Origin: Pontibacter indicus
Lineage (GTDB): Bacteria; Bacteroidota; Bacteroidia; Cytophagales; Hymenobacteraceae
Length of the DNA stretch: 64,000 bases
Assembly (NCBI RefSeq): GCF_900156345.1
Contig: NZ_FTPP01000001.1
Span: 1,612,001-1,676,000 of the forward strand
Direction of reading: 5' to 3'
Made by a program: the position numbers and the translations under genes. The notes under the pieces were generated by a model. It ran no database searches and was not told where the DNA came from. It saw only the letters and a list, made by a program, of their open reading frames with translations. This document shows positions 34,592-41,837 of this stretch, in pieces (the first letter of the stretch is position 1; every line of letters starts with the position of its first letter).

Positions 34592-35632
34592 ATGAAAAAC
34601 TGGTTAAATAAATCGCTGGTCTTTGTGCTCGCCTCCCTCACGCTAATGAGTTGCGAGAAAGACGAAGACAAATTGATTCTCCGTGAGGGCACTCCTCCTA
34701 TGCTTTCAGCAAGCTCAACTAATGTGGTTTTAACGGAGGAGACTGCTGAAGGCACAGCCCTCACCCTGAACTGGAACGAAGCCGATTTCGGTTTCGATGC
34801 GGCCACAGAGTACTCGTTGCAGATCGATACGGCTGGTGATAATTTCGTGGCTCCCTATTCTGTTTCGTTGGGTAACAAAATGACCTCAAAAGCCTATACT
34901 GGTCAGGAACTGAATACGCTGATGAGCCGGCTGAAGTACACACCGGAAGAGATGCACGAAGTGAAATTCAGAATCAGAGCCGGGGTTTCAGAGTTCGTGA
35001 ATCCGGTTTACTCTAACGTCGTAACCGTAAACGTGACGCCATACAACACGTACATCGAGCCAACCTTCATTTATGTACCAGGCGACTACCAGGGCTGGAA
35101 CCCAGGCACGGCACCAAGTCTAATCTCAGTAGAGGCTAACAACATTTACCAGGGTATAATCAGCTTCACAGATCCAGGAAAGAGCCGTATGTTCAAATTT
35201 ACAGCTGAGCGTAGCTGGGATCTGAACTGGGGCAATGGGGCAACAGCTGGCACATTGGCTGAAAATGGCTCCGACTTGTCAGTACCTGCAAATGACAGCT
35301 ATATGCTCATTGTTAACCTCAACACTTTGACCTGGAGCGCTACCAAACACTCATGGGGCGTAATCGGTAGCGCGACGGCAGGTGGCTGGGATTCAGACCA
35401 GAACATGCGCTACATCAACGAGGAGGATGTTTGGAAAGCAACCCTTGACCTGAAAGTAGGTGATATCAAATTCCGCTTCAACGACGCCTGGGACATCAAC
35501 TATGGCGGCAAAGACGGAAACTTGAACCTCGGTGGTGATAACATTGCCATAACGGCGGCAGGTAAGTATGAGATCACGCTCAAAATAGATGAAGAGGCTG
35601 AGACTGCAACTTACACTTTAGTTAAGTTGTAA
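34592..35632 (+). CDS. SusE/SusF-like starch-binding surface lipoprotein
   Basis: A 346-aa lipoprotein with lipobox TLMSC (Cys21). The N-terminal SusE domain (about residues 35-150: LNWNEADFGFDAATEYSLQID, a fold similar to Fn3) is followed by two SusF/SusE-type carbohydrate-binding modules: YVPGDYQGWNPGTAPSL...FKFTAERSWDLNWG (about 162-250) and WGVIGSATAGGWDSDQNM...FRFNDAWDINYGG (about 252-346). Aromatic residues of such modules stack on starch. It lies 68 bp after SusD in the same run. It supports glucan as the substrate of the locus. Confidence 0.9.
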   Translation: MKNWLNKSLVFVLASLTLMSCEKDEDKLILREGTPPMLSASSTNVVLTEETAEGTALTLNWNEADFGFDAATEYSLQIDTAGDNFVAPYSVSLGNKMTSKAYTGQELNTLMSRLKYTPEEMHEVKFRIRAGVSEFVNPVYSNVVTVNVTPYNTYIEPTFIYVPGDYQGWNPGTAPSLISVEANNIYQGIISFTDPGKSRMFKFTAERSWDLNWGNGATAGTLAENGSDLSVPANDSYMLIVNLNTLTWSATKHSWGVIGSATAGGWDSDQNMRYINEEDVWKATLDLKVGDIKFRFNDAWDINYGGKDGNLNLGGDNIAITAAGKYEITLKIDEEAETATYTLVKL

Positions 35633-35656
35633 TCGGACTTGACTATCACATATCAG

Positions 35657-35692
35657 CAAACCCGGCAGGCTACCACGCCTGGCCGGGTTTGC
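35657..35692 (+). terminator. hairpin between SusE and GH31 genes
   Basis: AGCAAACCCGGC and GCCGGGTTTGCT pair perfectly around a 12-base loop. No T run follows, so it may act in mRNA processing or partial termination, setting GH31 expression below SusCDE. Confidence 0.6.
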
Positions 35693-35737
35693 TATATAAA
35701 GACCTCTTGTTTTAACCCTTTGGTAAGAACCCTGCCT

Positions 35738-38209
35738 ATGAAGATTTTCTACAAACCACTGGCCGCCCTCCTGCTAGCTACCGTGCTATACCTGCCGTCC
35801 TCCTTTGCTCAGAACAACCCGATCAGAGCAGTTGGCTCTGTCAAAAATGTGAGCATCGAGGGCCAAAGGGTAAACCTGACTACCGACCTGAACAACCACG
35901 TGGAGGTGACCGTCTATTCCCCGACCGTGGTGCGCGTGCGCATGGACAAGCAACCACTGGGCAAGGACTTCTCTTACGCCGTGGTCACGCAACCGCAACA
36001 GGTTAAGGTGAACATCACGCAGAACGACAAGGAAGTGTCGATCGTGACCGACTCGCTGCAGGCCCGCATCACCAAGAAGCCTTACGCCATCGCATTCCTG
36101 ACCCGCGACGGCAAGGTGATCAACCAGGACGAAGAGGGCCTGACTACCTCCTGGATCGGCGAGGAAGTGACTACTTACAAAAAAATGCAGCAGGGCGAGC
36201 GCTTCATTGGGCTGGGCGAAAAGACCGGTGGGCTTGACCGACGCGGCAGCGGCTACACCAACTGGAACACCGACGCCTACGCCTACACCACCAACCAGGA
36301 TCCGCTCTATACCACCTTTCCTTTCTACATCGGCATCCACAGTGGCCTCAACTACGGCATCTTCTTCGACAACAGTTACCAGAGCGATTTCAACTTTGGG
36401 GCCAGCAACAACCGCTTTTCCTCTTTCGGGGCGCAGGGTGGCGAGATGGACTATTACTTCTTCTACCACTCCAAACTGGCCGACATCATCGGGAGCTATA
36501 CCTGGCTGACTGGCCGCATGGAGCTGCCGCCGCTCTGGAGCCTGGGCTACCAGCAGAACCGTTACTCCTACTACCCGGAGACGGAGGTATACCGCATCGC
36601 CCAGACCCTGCGCGAAAAGCGCATACCTGCCGACGGCATCACGCTCGACATCCACTACATGGATGCTTACAAACTCTTCACCTGGGATAAAACGCGCTTC
36701 CCGGACCCGGCCGCCATGAACAAAAAGCTCAAGGACATGGGCTTCCGGACTACCGTGATCGTGGACCCGGGTATTAAGATCGAGGAAGGCTACGGCGCCT
36801 ATGAGCGCGGCGTCAAAGACGATGTGTTTCTGAAGTACCCGGACGGAAAATATTATGCCGGTGAGGTATGGCCGGGCTGGACGCACTTCCCGGATTTCAC
36901 GAGTGAGAAAGGCCGCGCATGGTGGAAGAAGGAGATCAAATTCTTTGCTAACACGAATGTGGACGGATTCTGGAACGACATGAATGAGATTGCCACCTGG
37001 GGTCAAAAAATGCCCAACAATGTGCTCTTCGACTATGAGGGCAACCTCACCACGCACAAAGAGGGCCGCAACGTGTACGGTCTGCAAATGGCCCGCGCCA
37101 GCTACGAAGGCGCCCGCCAGCACATGCCTAACAAGCGTCCGTTCATCCTTTCGCGTGCCGGCTACTCGGGTTCCCAGCGCTACTCCGCCATCTGGACCGG
37201 TGATAACCGCGCCGAGGACAGTCACATGCTCCTAGGTATACGCCTGCTCAACAGCCTCGGCGTAACGGGCGTTTCCTTCTCGGCCATGGACATTGGCGGC
37301 TTCACGGGCAATGCGCCGGTTGGTCTGTTCGCCCGCTGGATTCAACTGGGAGCCTTTACCCCCTACTTCCGCAACCACACCGGCGTTAATACCCGCTCTG
37401 CAGAGCCCTGGGCTTTTGGCGAAGAAGTAACCGAGATTGCCCGCAACTTCATCAGCCTGCGCTACCGCCTGATGCCCTACATCTACTCCAACATGTACGA
37501 AGCGACGCAAACCGGACAGCCGCTCATGCGCACGCTCGCTATTGACTATACCCACGACGACAAGGTATACAATGGCGAGTTTGAGTCGCAGTACCAGTTC
37601 GGCAAGGCCTTCCTGATCATGCCGTTCGAGAGTACCAAAAACTACGGCAGGGTTTACTTCCCGCGCGGTAGGTGGTACGATCTCTGGACAGGCGAAGTAA
37701 AACAGGGTAACCGCGAAGAGATGATTCCTGTGCAGTATAACAAGTTGCCGGTCTATGTGAAGGAAAGCAGCATTGTTCCGATGCAGTCGCTGGTGCAGCA
37801 CACCAGTGAGATGCCAACCGACACGCTGACCATACACGTTTACCGCGGCGACGTGCCTAATAGTTTTGTGTACTACGAAGACGACGGCGAGAGCTACGAC
37901 TACCAAAAGGGGGCCTACTACAAACGCACGATCAGCTACGACCCGCGCCGCAAGACCATCACTTTCGGCGATGTGGAGGGCAACTTCAAAACGAAATTCA
38001 ACCACGTAAAGGTGATGCTGCACGGTTTCGATGCAAAGACCCGGTTCCAACTGAACGGCAAGCGCACCACCGTGCAGCAAGACTTCGCCTCGTTCATCGA
38101 CCCGGTTTCCCGCTTCGATCCGCAAGGCACAGCCAACCCGGGAATCGGGTATAGCGTGCGAAGCCTGGTAGTGCGGAATGAGAATGGAAAGTTTACGGTG
38201 GGGTTTTAA
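35738..38209 (+). CDS. GH31 alpha-glucosidase
   Basis: An 823-aa exported enzyme with signal peptide (about residues 1-22, SSFAQ). The N-terminal beta-sandwich (about 25-230) with FIGLGEKTGGLDRRG is followed by a barrel with nucleophile Asp414 (GFWNDMNE) and acid/base Asp489 (IWTGDNRAED), then C-terminal beta domains. GH31 enzymes release glucose from non-reducing alpha-glucan ends. The frame extends upstream to 35639, but ATG at 35738 starts a clear signal peptide, while the extension crosses the hairpin at 35657-35692. It probably acts in the periplasm after SusCD import, like SusB-type enzymes. Confidence 0.95.
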   Translation: MKIFYKPLAALLLATVLYLPSSFAQNNPIRAVGSVKNVSIEGQRVNLTTDLNNHVEVTVYSPTVVRVRMDKQPLGKDFSYAVVTQPQQVKVNITQNDKEVSIVTDSLQARITKKPYAIAFLTRDGKVINQDEEGLTTSWIGEEVTTYKKMQQGERFIGLGEKTGGLDRRGSGYTNWNTDAYAYTTNQDPLYTTFPFYIGIHSGLNYGIFFDNSYQSDFNFGASNNRFSSFGAQGGEMDYYFFYHSKLADIIGSYTWLTGRMELPPLWSLGYQQNRYSYYPETEVYRIAQTLREKRIPADGITLDIHYMDAYKLFTWDKTRFPDPAAMNKKLKDMGFRTTVIVDPGIKIEEGYGAYERGVKDDVFLKYPDGKYYAGEVWPGWTHFPDFTSEKGRAWWKKEIKFFANTNVDGFWNDMNEIATWGQKMPNNVLFDYEGNLTTHKEGRNVYGLQMARASYEGARQHMPNKRPFILSRAGYSGSQRYSAIWTGDNRAEDSHMLLGIRLLNSLGVTGVSFSAMDIGGFTGNAPVGLFARWIQLGAFTPYFRNHTGVNTRSAEPWAFGEEVTEIARNFISLRYRLMPYIYSNMYEATQTGQPLMRTLAIDYTHDDKVYNGEFESQYQFGKAFLIMPFESTKNYGRVYFPRGRWYDLWTGEVKQGNREEMIPVQYNKLPVYVKESSIVPMQSLVQHTSEMPTDTLTIHVYRGDVPNSFVYYEDDGESYDYQKGAYYKRTISYDPRRKTITFGDVEGNFKTKFNHVKVMLHGFDAKTRFQLNGKRTTVQQDFASFIDPVSRFDPQGTANPGIGYSVRSLVVRNENGKFTVGF

Positions 38210-38512
38210 CTGCCTGAATCAGCATTTTCAGGATTATAAAGAGGGCCCCTACCCCCACGCATTAGTAGGATTCTTGTGCATGATTAACCTACCCCTACAA
38301 CGAGGGGAATTATCGTGCAGAGTGTCCCTGTGAGAAATCTATTGGCGTCCCGCCACTTGTGCCAGAAGGCACAAACACAGCGGCCAGAGTCCGCCAGATA
38401 GCGCATACTCGCGGGACGCGAGCGAGGGCATTAAGGGGCGAAGGGATTAGAAACATAAAAACGAGGAGTGCTACATAGTACGACTTTACATCATCGGTAA
38501 ACTCAAACAACC
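38210..38512. other. 303-bp spacer with repeat modules
   Basis: It begins with a GAGGGCCCCTACCCCCACG module also seen near 41355 and, in reverse, 59900, then repeat module B in reverse (38330-38435), and ends in an AT-rich stretch that must hold the start of the next transcript. No gene is supported. Confidence 0.6.
38330..38435 (-). repeat. interspersed repeat module B, copy 2
   Basis: On the minus strand it reads ATGCCCTCGCTCGCGTCCCG, then GAGTATGCGCTATCTGGCGG and ACTCTGGCCGC, almost identical to the copy at 59450-59512. It also has a TTGTGCC-AGAA-GGCACAA hairpin at 38357-38374. Confidence 0.75.
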
Positions 38513-40099
38513 ATGAAAAAACGAAACCTGAATTACCTCCTGCTGATACCTGCGCTATACCTGTCCACGGCCTGTAGCAGACCGGGTACAGCAGAGGGCG
38601 AATCCGGTGTGAGCACAGAAATCAAAGCCAGCGAATGGCCGCGCAGCGTGAGCTACGAGATCTTTGTGCAGTCCTTCTGCGACTCCGACGACGACGGCAT
38701 CGGCGACATCAAAGGCATGACCTCCAAACTCGATTACCTGACTGATTTAGGTATAGAGGCTGTCTGGCTGATGCCGATGAGCCCCTCTCCCTCCTACCAC
38801 AAATACGACGTGACCGACTACTACGGCATCCACCCGGATTACGGCACGATGGAGGATTTTAAGGCTTTTGTGGCTGCGGCGCACGACCGTAACATCAAAG
38901 TAGTGATCGACCTGGTGGTGAACCACTCGAGCAACCAGCACCCTTGGTTTTTGGAGGCGGCCAAAGACGAGAAAAGCCCTTACCGCGACTACTACGTATG
39001 GGCGCACAAAGACGATCCGCAGACCAAAGGCGAGGGCAAAACCACGGGCGACGACTCCCGCAACGTGCAGCACTGGCACGAAGTGAAGGGCAGCGACTAC
39101 AAATACTTCGGTTACTTCTGGGGCGGCATGCCCGACCTCAATTTCGACAATCCGAAAGTGCGGCAGGAAATATACAAAGTAGGGCGTTTCTGGCTCGAAG
39201 AAGTTGGCGTGGACGGCTTCCGGCTTGATGCGGCCCGTCACATTTTCCCGGATGACAGACCCGACGACAACCACGCTTTCTGGGAAGAGTTCAAAGCCGA
39301 GATGCAGAAAGTAAAACCGGACGTATACCTGGTGGGCGAGGTTTGGGGTGAGTCTGATATCGTGGCTCCTTACATGAAGGGCCTTCCCGCCCTCTTTAAC
39401 TTCGAGCTGAGCTGGAAAATACTCGACGCGCTCAAAACCGGGAACGGCGACTCAATTGCCGTCCACCACGAACGTATGCGGGACGCCTACCAGCAGGTGA
39501 ACCCCAATTATGTCGATGCCACCATCCTGAGCAACCACGACCAGAACCGCATTATGAGTGAGGTAAACGGCGACCCGAACAAAGCCAAGGTAGCAGCTGC
39601 CCTGCTCTTCACGCTGCCGGGCGCGCCTTACGTGTATTATGGCGAGGAGATCGGGATGCAAGGCAAGAAACCGGACGAACAGATACGCGAGCCCTTCCTG
39701 TGGGATACCAAAACCAACGACGATTGCCGCACGAGCTGGGTAACGCCAAAGTTTAGCACAGAGCAAACGGTTAAGCCAGTAGCACAGCAAGCTCAGGATC
39801 CGAATTCGCTCCTCAACCATTACAAAGCCTACATCCGGCTGCGCAACAGCAGCAAGGCCCTGGCCCTTGGGGAAATCGAACCTGTGAACGTGAACGACCG
39901 TGCCATTAGCGCCTTTACACGCACGTCGCCTGATGAATCGGTGTTGGTTTTGCACAACCTGTCAGGCAAGGAAGTGAGCGTGGCTATACCTGCCAGTGTG
40001 CAGGACCACAAGCAGCTGATGCACCAGCACAACGGCGCCAAACGAAATGGCAATACGGCGCAGCTACCAGCCTACAGCTCCCTTATCTTAAGAAAATAA
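38513..40099 (+). CDS. GH13 alpha-amylase-family lipoprotein
   Basis: A 528-aa lipoprotein (lipobox LSTAC, Cys21). GH13 regions: VVIDLVVNHSS (I), FRLDAARH with nucleophile Asp239 (II), VGEVWG with acid/base Glu276 (III) and LSNHDQNR with stabiliser Asp343 (IV). The early YEIFVQSFCDSDDDGIGDIKG and QPDF-like loop GMPDLNFDNPKV are typical of the oligo-1,6-glucosidase/alpha-glucosidase/neopullulanase branch with a compact layout. It should split alpha-1,4 or alpha-1,6 bonds of oligosaccharides at the periplasm or surface. The aldose epimerase gene begins 15 bp downstream, so they share a transcript. Confidence 0.93.
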   Translation: MKKRNLNYLLLIPALYLSTACSRPGTAEGESGVSTEIKASEWPRSVSYEIFVQSFCDSDDDGIGDIKGMTSKLDYLTDLGIEAVWLMPMSPSPSYHKYDVTDYYGIHPDYGTMEDFKAFVAAAHDRNIKVVIDLVVNHSSNQHPWFLEAAKDEKSPYRDYYVWAHKDDPQTKGEGKTTGDDSRNVQHWHEVKGSDYKYFGYFWGGMPDLNFDNPKVRQEIYKVGRFWLEEVGVDGFRLDAARHIFPDDRPDDNHAFWEEFKAEMQKVKPDVYLVGEVWGESDIVAPYMKGLPALFNFELSWKILDALKTGNGDSIAVHHERMRDAYQQVNPNYVDATILSNHDQNRIMSEVNGDPNKAKVAAALLFTLPGAPYVYYGEEIGMQGKKPDEQIREPFLWDTKTNDDCRTSWVTPKFSTEQTVKPVAQQAQDPNSLLNHYKAYIRLRNSSKALALGEIEPVNVNDRAISAFTRTSPDESVLVLHNLSGKEVSVAIPASVQDHKQLMHQHNGAKRNGNTAQLPAYSSLILRK

Positions 40100-40113
40100 A
40101 TCAAAACGAGTTT

Positions 40114-41289
40114 ATGAAAAAACGTAAAGGCTCCTATACCTTGCCCTCGCTGACGCTGATTGCCTGCCTGAGTTGCGCGACGCTGACAGGCTGCAATAGT
40201 AACCCAGACCAGTCCGGACAAGATTTAAGTGAACAGGAAGTGAATACTGTGGAAATAAAATCCGAACCCTTTGGCACTGCCCCCAACGGACAGCAAGTGC
40301 AGCTCTATACCTTGACGAACGCCAACGGCATGACCGTGAAGATCACCAATTACGGCGCCATCGTGACCTCCATCCAGACACCCGACCGGGACGGCAATAT
40401 GGGCGAAGTGGCGCTTGGCTTCGACAACATAGACGGCTACGTTCCCAACGACCCGCATTTCGGGGGCATTGTGGGGCGCTACGCCAACCGCATCGCCAAA
40501 GGCAAATTTACCTTGGATGGGCAGGAGTATACCCTGGCGGTGAACGACAAGCCCAACCACCTGCACGGCGGCATCACCGGTTTCGACAGGGTGGTGTGGC
40601 AGGCCGAGCCGCTGCAGAAGCAAAATGCCATCCGGCTGACCTATGTGAGCAAAGACGGCGAAGAAGGCTACCCCGGCAACCTGACCGTAGTAGTCACCTA
40701 TACCCTGACCGGCTTCAACGCTCTGAAGATCGACTACGAGGCCACTACCGACAAAGCCACCCCGGTGAACCTGACCAACCACAGTTATTTCAATCTGAGC
40801 GCCGGCAAAGAGGAGGACATCCTCCACCACATCGTCACGATCCACGCCGACCAGTTCACGGCTACCGACAAAACGCTTATACCTACCGGCGAGCTTGCTT
40901 CAGTGAAAGACACTCCCTACGACTTTACCACGCCCACCCGTGTTGGGGACCGCATCGAAAACCTGCAGGGTTACGGCTATGACCTGAACTATGTAGTGCG
41001 CAACGGCGGCGACAAACTGGTACACGCCGCCACAGTAGAAGATCCGAGTACAGGTCGTGTGATGCATGTGCAGACCACGCAGCCCGGCATCCAGTTCTAC
41101 ACCGCCTATCACCTCGACGGCACCCTGACCGGCCACAACAACACAACTTACAACCGCTACGCCGGCCTCTGCCTCGAAGCCCAGCACTTCCCCGATTCCC
41201 CGAATCAGGAAAGTTTTCCTTCGACGATATTAAAGCCGGGCGAGAAGTATAGTGAGACAACGGTTTATAAGTTTGAGGTGAAGGAGTAG
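40114..41289 (+). CDS. aldose 1-epimerase (galactose mutarotase) lipoprotein
   Basis: A 391-aa protein with lipobox TLTGC (Cys28). Mutarotase signatures: YGAIVTSIQTPDRDGNMGEVALGFD (about residues 75-98), GRYANRIAKGKF (about 127-138), LHGGITGFD, NLTNHSYFNLS (about 223-233, with the catalytic-region His) and a late LCLEAQHFPDSPNQ with the catalytic glutamate. It converts alpha and beta anomers of hexoses, which makes sense beside enzymes releasing glucose. Lipid anchoring places it in the periplasm or at the surface, unusual for textbook GalM but common in Bacteroidota. Confidence 0.92.
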   Translation: MKKRKGSYTLPSLTLIACLSCATLTGCNSNPDQSGQDLSEQEVNTVEIKSEPFGTAPNGQQVQLYTLTNANGMTVKITNYGAIVTSIQTPDRDGNMGEVALGFDNIDGYVPNDPHFGGIVGRYANRIAKGKFTLDGQEYTLAVNDKPNHLHGGITGFDRVVWQAEPLQKQNAIRLTYVSKDGEEGYPGNLTVVVTYTLTGFNALKIDYEATTDKATPVNLTNHSYFNLSAGKEEDILHHIVTIHADQFTATDKTLIPTGELASVKDTPYDFTTPTRVGDRIENLQGYGYDLNYVVRNGGDKLVHAATVEDPSTGRVMHVQTTQPGIQFYTAYHLDGTLTGHNNTTYNRYAGLCLEAQHFPDSPNQESFPSTILKPGEKYSETTVYKFEVKE

Positions 41290-41487
41290 TGTTGGGGGTT
41301 GCCTGAATCTTTATATAGGGCCCCTTCCCCAAGGATTTGCAGGATTTTAAAGAGGGCCCCTACCCCCACGGATTTTCAGGATTCTCGTGCATGATTGACA
41401 CACCCCTGCCCCTCTCGAGAGGGGAATTTATGATGCTGCAAATTTTGGGGTAGCAGCGCTGTAGCTAGCTTCATATTTGGGAACGGT

Positions 41488-41525
41488 TGACATCCCTCTG
41501 CCCCCTTCGAAGGGGGACTTTTTGT
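41488..41525 (-). repeat. CCCCCTTCGAAGGGGG palindrome module, copy 2
   Basis: TGACATCCCTCTG, then the palindrome, then ACTTTTTG: the reverse complement of the order at 13473-13505. Confidence 0.7.
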
Positions 41526-41599
41526 AGCTTCTATACCTAAGGTATAAGCTTTGTAGTTACCGGTATTGTTACTGACCTCTGGCAGGTATAGCAAGACTA

Positions 41600-41800
41600 A
41601 CTTGTCCCCGAAGCTATGGAACAGATTACAATGGCCAGGTGCACTTTACGACACTCCACTGTTTGAGCGGTCAGCGAGTTTGGAGGGTCTTGACTTTTTT
41701 GCCTACTTTTTGTGTCAAGACAAAAAGTAGGTGCCCGCCGCACAGGCGAAACAGCCCCGCTGGCTAAGCGAAAGCTATGAAACAAGAACCGCTATATCTG
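41600..41800 (-). repeat. two-hairpin interspersed element A, copy 2
   Basis: In reverse orientation. Hairpin 1: 12-bp arms 41702-41713 and 41720-41731, perfect, with loop GTCAAG. Hairpin 2: arms 41650-41658 and 41681-41689, eight of nine paired, with the shared GAGCGGTCAGCGAG loop. Flanking GTGCAC and GCCCGCCGCACAGGC blocks match the other copies. Confidence 0.85.
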
Positions 41801-41837
41801 CAACCAACACAGGTATAATACATTACAAAGATTGACC

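Larger units (their letters stand above)
41290..41837. other. 548-bp gene-free mosaic of intergenic repeats
   Basis: In order: two GGGCCCC(T)-type blocks (about 41320-41400), a CCCCTCTCGAGAGGGG palindrome, the TTCGAAGGGGG module in reverse, and the two-hairpin element in reverse. Small frames across it are side effects of the repeats. The last 40 bp must hold the start of the next gene's transcript. Confidence 0.7.

Noticed and set aside
35786..37225. 479-aa open frame opposite GH31
   Set aside because: Antisense shadow of a GC-rich gene; no motif, no start context, and GH31 motifs are complete on the other strand.
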